Positions 35,679 to 50,408 of a DNA stretch of 64,000 nucleotides are shown piece by piece. Both the position numbers and the translations under genes were made by a program. The DNA comes from Metridium senile (lineage: Eukaryota; Cnidaria; Anthozoa; Actiniaria; Metridiidae): contig OX459095.1 in NCBI GenBank assembly GCA_949775045.1, positions 37,632,809 to 37,696,808 of the forward strand. Reading direction: 5' to 3'. Every line of letters begins with the position of its first letter. Position 1 is the stretch's first letter. Below the pieces are notes generated by a model. That model saw only the letters and a list, made by a program, of their open reading frames with translations, made no database searches and was not told the origin of the DNA.

Positions 35679-36274
35679 TTATGAGACTATTAATCTTTCA
35701 CTGTTCTTGTGATATTTGAATATCATATATTGTTCCTCAGAAATTGTTACCTGGGCATCAGCGTTGTCTTCAAATGTTTTCTTGAGTAGGTCTTTTTGGG
35801 CTATATCAACTGTGTTGTCGTTCATACGCTTGAAAATGTATCTAGCTTTCCTCAGGTCAGTAAAAACTACCGTGATAACTGCTGGGGACTCAGAGTAAGT
35901 ATGACCAAAACTATTGTGCTGGTAAGTTTTTTTAAAAATCAAATCAAACACTTCAAGAGGAATGTCAATGCTAAAAGTGCAAAACCATGAAGTCACGGTG
36001 CTTGGAAACGGTCGCATTCGACAAACAATGTACTTGCGTAGTCTGTAGAGAGTTCGTTCAGCCATAGGCCACAGTCCAAAAGAATGTGACAATCAGGATG
36101 ATTCGATTCCATACTCGAACAGACTTGACCGACAAGATAATCTAAATTTCGAAATACGCTATTTACTCTTCCAATACTTCTTTGATTATCTGCTACATCA
36201 CTTCCCAAAATATTACGCTTACACAGTCTTAACCATATCTCAATCTGTTGCTGGACTCTTTGCACGTCCGCCAT
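35679..36274 (-). pseudogene. Single-exon gene of unknown function, one frameshift
   Basis: It starts with ATGGCGGACGTG in a favourable context (minus strand, 36274). The first frame reads MADVQRVQQQIEIWLRLCKR to VECDRFQAP and stops at 35993. In the overlapping frame the sequence continues sensibly as SWFCTFSIDIPLEVFDLIF, SFGHTYSESPAVITVVF and KDLLKKTFEDNADAQV to the stop at 35679. A single frameshift around 36000 would join them into a protein of about 195 residues. I recognise no domain; hydrophobic and helix-forming stretches suggest a small globular protein. It lies just upstream of the Gypsy fragment and the 8-kb element but shows no link to them. Confidence 0.5.
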
Positions 36275-36288
36275 CTTGAAATAAAATA

Positions 36289-36552
36289 ATGATTACCCAG
36301 AAGTCAACGCGCACCTCCGATGAGATCTTGACAGGGGCTATCTGCCCCAGCGTAGGGCGAACGAGAACCCTACACAGAAATCATCTTAGACCTTGTCCAT
36401 TTTCTACTGAATCTACCGACCTTGGTGATTCTACTATGGATGAACCAGAGAAGAGCTGTACCCCCCAGAATGAAAGTGGAGCGCTAAGACGAACTGAACG
36501 ACGAAGGCAAAGACCCCTTTGGATGAAGGAACCACACTGGGTGCTTTCCTGA
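36289..36552 (+). pseudogene. C-terminal end of a Ty3/Gypsy pol polyprotein
   Basis: The frame reads RTRTLHRNHLRPC, then an acidic/polar linker, then LRRTERRRQRPLWMKEPHW before the stop. This matches the usual region after the Gypsy integrase (a basic LHRNHL motif and a terminal R-R...P.W motif). A purine-rich tract (AAAGAAAAAAGAGAGACAGA) follows at 36572 and could be the polypurine tract before an LTR starting TGTAGCATGAATG at about 36600. Upstream pol domains are absent. Confidence 0.55.
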
Positions 36553-36599
36553 TTTACATCCACCAATCAACTAAAGAAAAAAGAGAGACAGAGAAAGGT

Positions 36600-36822
36600 G
36601 TAGCATGAATGAGTGTGTGCATGTTCGTGTGTATGATTGTATATGTGAATGTGTTTGTGTTTAGGATTCCCTTGAGGGTTGGGTTAATGTAAGGAGTATA
36701 AGAGCTAGGTCAAGCTTGGAGAGAGCGGATTTTGGGACTGGTTTAGGTCAAGATATAGAGATATACGTCTCTCCCAGAAAGACACAGAAAAGAACGCAGG
36801 CTTACCCTTGAAGAGATATCAC
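36600..36822 (+). repeat. Probable partial LTR interrupted by the 8-kb element
   Basis: Sequence starting TGTAGCATGAATGAGTG directly after a polypurine tract has the position expected of a 3' LTR. No CA end is reached before the TTAA at 36823 where the large element begins. The sequence resuming at 44880 runs to CGTAACAACA at about 44908, which could be the LTR end. This rests on position only. Confidence 0.35.
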
Positions 36823-36826
36823 TTAA

Positions 36827-37619
36827 GAGCGTATGTCACGAAGCATCAAACAATGACTGGCAATGGATGAAAATCCGATTTTGCTAATACTTTTATATTT
36901 TGTACCCTATTATATCCCAATCATCACAATCTAGTTCATTAGTAAAAATATTGCTTAGTTTTCGAGAAATCAGGATTTTTGTGAGAGTGGGTAAATATGC
37001 TAATTTTAGCGATCTCAGATTACCCCACTTCAATGGCCTGGCGTGACGAAAATACTTAACCTTTGAAATTTTAAGTAACAATATTCTTGTTCATTATTTA
37101 GACATTGTATTATGTAGTTTTCAATGATTAAAATTAGTAAAGTTTTGGCGAATTTTCTTGCCGACCATACTTTTTCTGCTTCTAAAAATAGCCTCAGAAG
37201 AATGGACTTTTAAACTATGTGCGATACAACCAAATCCAACGACATTCTGGATATATATAGAAGAAGTGATGGCCTTGATACCGATATAAAAATTTACGTC
37301 CGTATTTTGGTTGTATGGCATGAACAGCGATCTCAAAGTTGGTTAAAATTCAACTTAAGCGACTCTGAAATCGACATGTTTTGTCTAGCCGTTAGTTATT
37401 ACTCGATCGTTTTGCCGTGTAAACTGTCGCCTAACTATTGCGAAAATCTTCCATAGATTTATAAAACCACTCACCTTAGCTATTAGATGAATACTAGTTT
37501 CAACCAACATCTGTAATATCAGTAATTTCGGCGATAAAAGCCATGCAGACATCCATCCAATGTACATCCCGACGTGCATGTAACGCAATGTGTTCAAATA
37601 AACTAACTCTTAAACAATA
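36827..37619 (+). repeat. Left terminal inverted repeat of the 8-kb element
   Basis: 793 bp, the inverse of 44067-44875. The inner part (37507-37590), which contains GACGTGCATGTAACGCAATG, is repeated in diverged form directly downstream at 37850-37925, giving extra copies of a candidate transposase-binding motif near the gene start. Confidence 0.85.
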
Positions 37620-38229
37620 ATTGTTTTGCTTTGTGTGATATCGCCTATTAACGATTTTGAAAGTTTACCACGAATACAAAACACTGCCCATGATAACTCG
37701 TTTAATAATAGTGGAAATAGTTATTTGAATAACTATTTTTAAGAGCTATATGAGGCAACCAAAACGTCGTCAATGTTTTTAGCCGTCAGACTTGTTTATA
37801 TGGCACAGGAAGCCCATCACATGGCATTTGTGCAAAACCACCCATCTTAACATCTGTTATATTAGTTATTGCTGGGATAAAAGCGCACCCGGTACACATC
37901 CTGACGTGCATGTAACGCAATGTGTTAAAAAAAACATGCAATCTGACAAAGCAGCGTTGCATTGTTCTATTATATTTTCTTCTTTTTGCCATTTCTGATA
38001 TACGATTTGATTTGATGCTTGTACTTGCAAATAATCCTTTATATCCACAGAAAAATACACGATGAGATAATAAGGGTACGAATCGTGAGTACATGTTGAG
38101 TTTACATTAAATTTTCCAAATCATTTGATTGACAAGCATTGTAAATACATAATCATGATATGTTTTTCTAAGATGCTTTATCAAAACGTAAGGCTTCAGA
38201 TTGCGCTACTACTTGTTAGTGGTAGCATC

Positions 38230-43202
<4,973 letters not shown>

Positions 43203-43239
43203 CATTAGTTGTTGAGGGTACTAACAGTGATAATGGAGG

Positions 43240-43482
43240 TGAAACCCCGGGAGGGGGACTCCGGGGAAAAAGTACCGGGGATGCTCGTCGTATCTCTTAG
43301 AAAATGAAGCTAATCGATATTCGCTTCTGATACGTATATTAAAAACATTAATCTTAGGGGGTAAAATTCACCCAGCCACGCCCTTTTTAAAAGACTTCCG
43401 GTATCTTTTAGGAGTATTTTTGAAAATTTCTGACGAGCATCCTCGGTACTTTTCCCCGGAGTCCCCCCACCCGGGGGTGAGA
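43240..43482. mobile_element. GC-rich MITE, CCCCGGGAGGGGGACTCCGG ends
   Basis: The arms of about 45 bp (GGGGACTCCGGGGAAAAAGT, then ACCGGGGATGCTCGTC) are inverted at 43434-43482 (GACGAGCATCCTCGGTAC, then TTTTCCCCGGAGTCCCC). It lies 40 bp after the stop codon of the transposase-like gene, inside the 8-kb element. The high GC contrasts sharply with its surroundings. Confidence 0.75.
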
Positions 43483-44066
43483 CACATCTATGCATACATA
43501 TTTTTATTAGATTTTCCCTAACGGGCTTTTAAACACATATTTACATTCAATTGTTTAAACTGTATATATTAATTACAATACTAGTGATTTGCTAGCATAT
43601 TGCTAACTTTAGATGATGCGATGTTTAGAATTTTGTCGCATATTTTTAACTTGGTCCCTTAGGGAATGTTTTCTTGAGCTCGTCCGACTCCGATTCCACT
43701 TGAATCGATGGCTCAATACCTAATATTAATCTAAAAGAGAGCACAAGGTTTCCATTAATTCAGCTTCAATATCTTGGATCAAGTTAGTAGGCTACTCAAA
43801 TTAAGACAAAATTAACTATCATTTTGTCTTGAGAGCGAGGCAAATCCTTAAAAATATTTCCTTTTTTTATTCTACATTCGTGAAGAGTTAGGTATTTAGG
43901 GGTGGACCATTAGATATTTGAGGGGTAGGGGGATGGCTGTGGTTGGGCAAATACCAAGGGAAATAAAAATGGTGCACAAAAACAATATAGATTATTGGTG
44001 CAAGTTGAAAATTCCTGCACATACGTAGAATGGGAAGAAATATCCTGCAAAAAAATATTGTACAAA

Positions 44067-44875
44067 TATTGTTTAAGAGTTAGTTTATTTGAACACATTG
44101 CGTTACATGCACGTCGGGATGTACATTGGATGGATGTCTGCATGGCTTTTATCGCCGAAATTACTGATATTACAGATGTTGGTTGAAACTAGTATTCATC
44201 TTATAGCTAAGGTGAGTGGTTTTATAAATCTATGGAAGATTTTCGCAATAGTTAGGCGACAGTTTACACGGCAAAACGATCGAGTAACGGCTAACGGCTA
44301 GACAAAACATGTCGATTTCAGAGTCGCTTAAGTTGAATTTTAACCAACTTTGAGATCGCTGTTCATGCTATACAACCAAAATACGGACGTAAATTTTTAT
44401 ATCGGTATCAAGGCCATCACTTCTTCTATCTATATCCAGAATATCGTTGGATTTGGTTGTATCGCACATAGTTTAAAAGTCCATTCTTCTGAGGCTATTT
44501 TTAGAAGCAGAAAAAGTATGGTCGGCAAGAAAATTCGCCAAAACTTTACTATTTGATTTTAATCATTGAAAACTACATAATACAATGTCTAAATAATGAA
44601 CAAGAATATTATGTTACTTAAAATTTCAAAGGTTAAGTATTTTCGTCACGCCAGGCCATTGAAGTGGGGTAATCTGAGATCGCTAAAATTAGCATATTTA
44701 CCCACTCTCACAAAAATCCTGATTTCTCGAAAACTAAGCAATATTTTTACTAATGAACTAGATTGTGATGATTGGGATATAATAGGGTACAAAATATAAA
44801 AGTATTAGCAAAATCGGATTTTTGACCATTGCCACGATTTACAGGCCGATGTCTGATGCTACCTGACATACGCTC
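44067..44875 (-). repeat. Right terminal inverted repeat of the 8-kb element
   Basis: 809 bp, the inverse of 36827-37619. The difference in length comes mainly from the diverged ~45-bp zone close to the outer end, where the right copy reads GGTAGCATCAGACATCGG and the left reads CGAAGCATCAAACA. Confidence 0.85.
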
Positions 44876-45036
44876 TTAATAAAGCATATAAAGTATATCG
44901 TAACAACAAAGTTTACAAAATTATAAAAGCATTTTTCTGGCATTGATAAAAGGCTGCCATGGAGACTAGGTTCGAGCTATGGCGAGGTGAAGGACCATAA
45001 TTCAGCTCTTCGTAATTTGAGAATTTGTAGTGTTGA

Positions 45037-45911
45037 ATGGCGGAATGTTTTGAAAAAAACTCAAGAATAAGATCAAGATCCAATAGATCTTCGACCTCAT
45101 CTACTGAAAAATCTCCTCGAGCCAAAAAAGCGAAAAATCAAGAAGAAGAAATAGAAGACAAACCGTTGACTACCCCAAACATGGCGGGCGAATTCAAAGA
45201 TAAGTTGGATGAAATTCAAAGGTTTCCAAACTTGACACGGTTAACGAAACAGTTAAACGAATAGAAACGTCAATAAGTATCCTTGAGGGAAGACTGTCAA
45301 AGGTAGAGGGAATACAGCAAATGGCCTTAAAGGACATCGAAGATCTGAAAGAATCAAAAGAGTTTATGGATGCAAGTGTCAGTCATCATCTCAAGGGAAC
45401 CAGTGCTAAGTTAGATGAAGTGACGAAGCAAATTAAGAACCATGAGCAACGAATGGAGGAATTAGTAACCAAAAATCTCTACTTAAAAGCATACTCAATG
45501 CGTGAGAATGTAAGATTTCTCAATATTAAAGAAGAAGAAGGGGAAGACGTCCAAGAAAAGCTTAGAGCGTTCCTCCAGGACGAACTAGAGATCTTCGATG
45601 ACGATTTAGAGATACAAAGAGTCCACAGATGTGGCAAGCCCAAAGGTTCGAAGCCGAGAGCAATATTGGCAAGGTTCTTAAGATATAAAGATGCGGAAAA
45701 AATTATCTCGAGAGGAAAAAAACTGATTCGAACGGAATATGGAATGTTCACTGATCTCCCTCCCAAGTAAGTGGAAAGACGCAGAAAACTAATGCCAATC
45801 CTGAAGAAGGCTAAACAAAACAAAATCAAGGCGACCTTTAGCAAATCAATGCCGGACAAATTATTCGTCAGGGGCAAGGAATGGCAAGGAATGGCAAGTA
45901 GGTGAGGAACT
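45037..45911 (+). pseudogene. L1 ORF1-like protein (coiled coil + RRM), broken
   Basis: The N-terminal frame MAECFEKNSRIRSRSNRSST shifts near 45228 into VNETVKRIETSISILEGRL, which begins a coiled coil that continues through KDIEDLKESKEFMDASV and KLDEVTKQIKNHEQRMEEL. The L1 ORF1p RRM-like part follows (YSMRENVRFLNIKEEEGED, EIQRVHRCGKPKGSKPRAI, RFLRYKDAEKIISRGKKL). A TAA at 45768 interrupts FTDLPPK from VERRRKLMPILKKAK, the usual C-terminal domain. ORF1p binds RNA and acts as a chaperone in L1 particles. It belongs with the ORF2 pieces that follow to 47.8 kb. Confidence 0.85.
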
Positions 45912-46004
45912 GATAATTTAAACTGATATGGATCTCTAAACTTAACTAAGTTACAGAACAATCAAGTTAGTTATTCATATACTGACATAAGAACTTTATC
46001 TCAT

Positions 46005-46259
46005 TCATTCTGTTCCTTTACTATTTGTTTCCCCGTGGGACATAATCAACTTTCCTCTTGTTCTCTTTGACCATTGATATTCTACATCCGTTTGACTATG
46101 TGTTTCTTGTAAGAATGTGATTCCATTATTACTACCGTGTTTCATTAGCCAATTGTTGATTTTTCTACTCATTTTGTATTCCCTTAGGCCACGGACATTT
46201 AAAGATATAATAGGAAACTGGAAATCATCCGTTATCATTTGAGAATAAGGCATTATCAT
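46005..46259 (-). pseudogene. Inverted N-terminal segment of an L1 endonuclease (ORF2)
   Basis: The minus-strand frame reads FPIISLNVRGLREYKMSRKI and GITFLQETHSQTDVEYQW, the start of an L1-type APE endonuclease, with the catalytic glutamate in LQETH. It lies between ORF1 (+) and the rest of the endonuclease (+), so this stretch has been inverted relative to the L1 around it. Confidence 0.8.
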
Positions 46260-46554
46260 ATTTTACATAATTATCTAAGCCATGATCAACAAGTAGGACA
46301 AAAATCTTATGAACTAAATTCAAACAAATAAAATACAAAAAAGTTAAAGAAAAGTTATGTGTTGAATGTAAGAGCATTTTTATAGCCTAGGCAGAAATCC
46401 TGCTATCCGCTTTTATACAATTACGATCTTAATTTATAATAGTATTGAATGGTAGATTATTCTCAAAGTTAACTCGATGAACATTCCAATCGAAACGTAT
46501 ATTATATGGGGAGGTGTTTTAATTTATGTTTTGACATCTAATCGAATTAGAAGC

Positions 46555-47760
46555 ACACGGTGGAAACCCGGTCAAAAAAGTTAAATCAACGGAAACATTA
46601 GAAGCTATCATGCAAGAATACGATCGATGTGGTATTTGGAGGCTACGTAACCAGAGTGTGAAGAGATATACTTGGAGGGGTGCGGGCCAAGGTAAAAAAA
46701 GTAAGCCGGGTCAAATTTTGCAGCGTAGAATTTCAACCTTTTGTCGAGAAGTGTGAAATTATACCAGCCCCATCTACGGATAACTCAGCTATCACTATAG
46801 AACTTAAATCGTTCAAAGAAGTGGAATGCATCGAAGCAAACAATTATTATTTTGGAATACGCTCTTGGCTTGAACAATATGACATTGCACTACCAAGCTC
46901 AAATAAAGAGAATATAATATTGGGAGTAGATGATATAACTGACAACTTAATCATATTATTATATAAATATTCAATTTACAAACAAAGAGAAAAACAAAAA
47001 CCACCGTTTTTAGATTGTTTTAAAAACTTATTAAAACAATACAGTATGTGTGTACAAATCCGGACAGTGTGCAAATCCGGACACTTTGGCATTTAAGCGT
47101 TAAAAAAGAGATCGAATTTGTTTAAAAATGAAAACAACATTATAGAATTAAGCATTTGTATGTATTCTATTGTTTAAGAAGTTTTTGTGACAATCGAGAT
47201 ATTTTCAGCTAGGAAAAAGAGCGATTTGTCATCGCATGTGAATATGCAAATTCGCAATTACTCATGTGTGAAATACTTTAGTGCTCAAACGTATTAATCA
47301 AGCAACGTAACTCATGATTTAATGAACACAAATTTATGCTTTAATCTCAAATTTGACTGTGGAAATGGAAAATCTATCGTAAGCATTCGAAAATTAGAAA
47401 ATAACTTCAAAGAATTGATTAAACAGAACCTACTTTAATAGTGTCCGGCTTTGCACACAACTGTCCGGAATTGCACCACTCAAACTACTTTACAAATATA
47501 TCCATAACATTTTTAAAAATCACTAAAATTGACCAATAGTTTATATAAATCTTTATCAGATGTTACCTCATTTCCAGGGAAAATATATTTCCTAAACAAT
47601 TCATTTAACGAATGTTATGGAAATTTATTTAAAAACCGTCCGGAATTGCACACACATAATGTATGAAAAAATAGAACGAAGAGTGGCTGCGAATAAGAAT
47701 AAAATAGATAGCCATAAAAAAATGGGAAAAACTAATAACAGCAATTCAAATTAATTAATC
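46555..47760 (+). pseudogene. L1 ORF2 remnants: endonuclease end fused to the C-terminus
   Basis: From 46555 the plus strand reads EAIMQEYDRCGIWRLRNQSV and KRYTWRGAG, the middle of an L1 endonuclease. The endonuclease end follows (FCSVEFQPFVEKCEIIPAPS, DNSAITIELKSFKEV). At about 46840 it jumps directly to the extreme C-terminus of ORF2 (IRSWLEQYDIALP, LLYKYSIYKQREKQKP), so the whole RT domain is deleted. The C-terminus is itself split by the MITE at 47047-47656 and resumes as YEKIERRVAANKN. A T-rich and A-rich tail near 47840 is the likely poly(A) end. The homologous C-terminus of the 8-kb L1 copy (IWIKEYGIDFPKLELPLL) confirms the alignment. Confidence 0.8.
47047..47656. mobile_element. 610-bp TA-flanked element with TCCGGAC subterminal repeats
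   Basis: The ends TGTGTGTACAAATCCGGACA and its diverged inverse (CCGTCCGGAATTGCACACACA) are each next to TA. Near the left end the block CAAATCCGGACA occurs twice in tandem, and a mirrored pair (GTCCGGCTTTGCACAC, CTGTCCGGAATTGCAC) lies internally at 47442-47477. It inserted into the L1 ORF2 C-terminus. Confidence 0.8.
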
Positions 47761-47851
47761 ATATCAGACTAAGCCATGTTATTGATTTATTGTAATTTTG
47801 TTTTCTTTTTTATGTTGACATTAATTTGTAATAATATTTGTAAATAAAAAA

Positions 47852-47982
47852 AAATCTAGTGTAACACACCTAGTATGTTACTCATTAATTGTAAATAATT
47901 AAATCTTAGTATCAAAACATCATCTAGGGTAACACACCTAGTATGTTACTCATTAATTGTAAATAATTAAATCTTAGTTGGT
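47852..47982. repeat. Two tandem copies of a ~70-bp unit
   Basis: The phrase AACACACCTAGTATGTTACT, then CATTAATTGTAAATAATTAA and ATCTTAGT, appears at about 47863 and again at about 47931 with very few differences. It lies just after the L1 3' end. No function is evident. Confidence 0.85.
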
Positions 47983-48164
47983 TGTTATTGTAAAAGGTAT
48001 ATGTGTTTGTAATCAAAGTATTTAAAAAAAAGAAAGGCTGCCATCAGTTTGTCCATTGACATTGGTGTGATGTCATATGGAACTATACAAGATTTAGCAA
48101 CTGAATACGAGAGTTATTTTATCACTATTTTAACTAACTCATGCATGTGTTTGTATTTATTCAG

Positions 48165-48259
48165 AGTGTAAAGAAAGAGTGGCCCTGAAGCTAGCTTCGA
48201 TGATGTTGAGGCCTCCTTATAAGAAGGAAAAGCAAAGCAATAATCATGAGAAGCAGTAA
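48165..48259 (+). CDS. Orphan terminal exon, low confidence
   Basis: After a good acceptor (TTTATTCAG) a frame reads CKERVALKLASMMLRPPYKK and EKQSNNHEKQ before TAA. It has the look of a conserved short last exon, but no upstream exon was found; the L1 insertion at 45.0-47.8 kb may separate it from the rest of its gene. Confidence 0.3.
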
Positions 48260-48569
48260 TGAAGATAATTTCGGTATGTACAACACATTTCTGATTGCAT
48301 TCAAACTGCGAAACAATATAATGCTCAGTGCATGCATGTGTGTTTCACATGATTGCAGTCACTAACCTGGCAATGGCTCTTTATCATGACAGCATGTAAG
48401 ATAGTTATACACCTAATCCAAAAAACGTTGTCGGGTCCGCCGCACAGTCCTCGCACCAAGACCGTGAAGAATGTCGGTTATATTTCATGTAATTAATTTA
48501 TTCATAGCATGTTCACACTCTTTTGTTTCGGGAGAATACTTTTACAAGCGTTTACAAGTTGCTTCAACA

Positions 48570-49846
48570 ATGCCTGCACCATACAGTGCGGATTTGCGTT
48601 GGCGGGCGATTTGGCTTGCAGAATTTCTCAGTATTGATAAAGCAGAAGTTGCGTTTTATCTTGGGATGTCAACAAGGACTTTAGAGAGATATGTTGCTAG
48701 TTTTTACCGAACGGCAGACGTTGTATCGCTGAAGGTCGGAAGACCGTATGGCTGTGTCGAGTTTCATCCACACGAGCAACTTTTTATTATGGAAGAAATA
48801 TTGAGTAATCCAGATAAAACACTTGCAGAAATAGCCCAAGATCTTTGTTCAGAAACGGGATCCGAATTTAGTATCTCCGCTATTAATGCGTACTTAGCAA
48901 GAAACGGTATTACAAGAAAAAAGGTATTATAATGACTGAAATTTCAGCTATATATCTCTTTGTAAAACTAATTTTACAAACCAACTGTTGACAGCTTAGA
49001 CATATCGCACTTCAAAGAAGAGAAGAAGCAAGAGTCCAGTATCGTGCGATTTCTTGCCTTTTTAGACCGGAAATGTTCGTTTTTCTGGATGAGAGCGGAT
49101 TTGTAAGTTTAAAAATATATTTGTTTACTTATCTCAAAATCAGTTTCTTATCCTTTAAGAATTAAATAACTGCATGAATAAAACAAATGGACATGCAAAC
49201 AAATGGGTCAATGAATAAATTTAAAGGATTAAATGGTATAAGCAAATAGAATTGTACGAAATTATGGTCGAAGCTTCAAGGGAATGCGAGCAGAAGTTCG
49301 TCGACTTCGTCAGCCATGGGGAGAACGTATTTCTGCAATTCCAGTGGTATGCACCGATGGCATCAAAGATTTGGGTCTTTATAAAGGAAGTGTCGATGGC
49401 GCAAAATTCTTACATTATGTCAACACAACTTTAGCTCCTTATCTACAACCCTTTAATGGCATCAATGCTCGTTCTGTAGTCGTACTAGGTAAACTAAAAC
49501 CTGTTGATATAACATATTCATATCTCAAACAAATTTACAAAAATAATCCCACCCAAAACTGAACTCAAGGTATAAATCATCCTTTGCAGATAATGCAAGA
49601 ATACACCATTTTCGAGCTGCCATGAATGCAATCAACGCTACAGGCGCACTTATACTGTTTTTACCGCCTTACAGTCCAGATTTTATGCCATGCGAGGGCA
49701 TTTTTTCTCAAGCCAAAAGTTGGATTAAAGAAAACGACCTTGCGTGGCAAGTTTGCGAAGAACCAGAGTTGATGTTATTTGAAGCTTTTATTCAAATACA
49801 AACTTTTGAAGTGTTGAATTATATTAGACATGCAGAGTATATTTAA
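48570..49846 (+). CDS. IS630/Tc1/mariner-superfamily DD34E transposase, four exons
   Basis: Exon 1 (48570-48924) starts at MPAPYSADLRWRAIWLAEF and holds a helix-turn-helix (KAEVAFYLGMSTRTLERYV) and a second one (SETGSEFSISAINAYLARN). Exon 2 (48995-49109) gives RREEARVQYRAISC and the first catalytic aspartate in FVFLDESGF. Exon 3 (about 49250-49487) carries RNYGRSFKGMRAEVRRL and YKGSVDGAKFLHYV. Exon 4 (from 49590) completes VVVLDNARIHHF (second aspartate), then LPPYSPDFMPCEGIF with the glutamate 35 residues later: DD34E. Exon 1-2 and 3-4 junctions are in phase. The exon 2-3 junction is one base out of phase with the visible splice sites, so this copy may be slightly damaged there. The enzyme would cut TIRs and integrate at TA. 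Confidence 0.8.
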
Positions 49847-50064
49847 GAACAAACGTATTACTAGCGCTGCATCGTAGTGGAAATTAAACCGCGAGAATAG
49901 ATATCTATGTCATTATTATAAACAGTTTTAATAATTAATAACTAGAACATATTTTAACATTCACTGATTTCAACATGAACGACTCATGAACTGATCACCC
50001 TCAAGTTGAGGGTAAAAACAGACATATTAAAAGAAATGGAAAGGAAAACGTTTCATTTCTGCAG

Positions 50065-50408
50065 CTAAATAGATTCAAGTTCTTCAATCAGTTTATCTCG
50101 TTGTTTTAAATACTGATCATCGCTTAATATTTCTTCGTCCTTGAGGTTCTTCAGCTCTCTCAGTTGTTTCATTATGGAGCCTCTGGAATCAAGCTACAAA
50201 GAAATCGTAGTTAGTGCTTTGCTAGTACAACTGAGTGAAATACTTCAAAGTGTTCTCAATACAATACCTTGTTGGTTGCTTCATTTGGGACCGCTTGACT
50301 ACTTGTACTTGATGTTTTTCCCGCAGACCTTTTAGCTGTAAAGAAGGACACTTTGGATGGGTCGTCTTCGCTTGTGCGAGTGCCATTTGACTGTGATAAG
50401 ATAAACAT
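50065..50408 (-). CDS. Small SHOCT-like accessory protein, convergent to the transposase
   Basis: Two minus-strand exons, 50408-50268 and 50193-50065, join in phase 0 across a 74-bp GT-AG intron. The first is Ser/Thr-rich and basic (TAKRSAGKTSSTSSQ). The second ends in a short helical hairpin, MKQLRELKNLKDEEILSDDQ, then YLKQRDKLIEELESI and stop. This resembles the short C-terminal SHOCT-type motif (leucine/lysine helix, Gly/Glu-Ile-Leu turn, second helix). A parallel exon at 57707-57796 has the same pattern. Its stop lies 219 bp from the transposase stop, tail to tail. The role is unknown; an oligomerisation or regulatory partner of the transposase is my guess. Confidence 0.55.

Larger units (their letters stand above)
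48410..50408 (+). mobile_element. IS630/Tc1-like element with transposase and convergent accessory gene
   Basis: The left end CACCTAATCCAAAAAACGTT is preceded by TA and matches the termini of the MITEs at 7009, 11522 and 29727. The element carries a DD34E transposase gene (+) and a small convergent gene (-). I could not find the right-hand terminus, so the end given is that of the last gene. The copy is probably truncated or rearranged beyond 50.4 kb. Confidence 0.7.

Noticed and set aside
36893..37597. Three short minus-strand frames also present at 44089-44799 on +, looking like a conserved protein pair
   Set aside because: They are the same ~800-bp terminal inverted repeat read from both ends. 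Conservation comes from TIR identity, not from coding selection.
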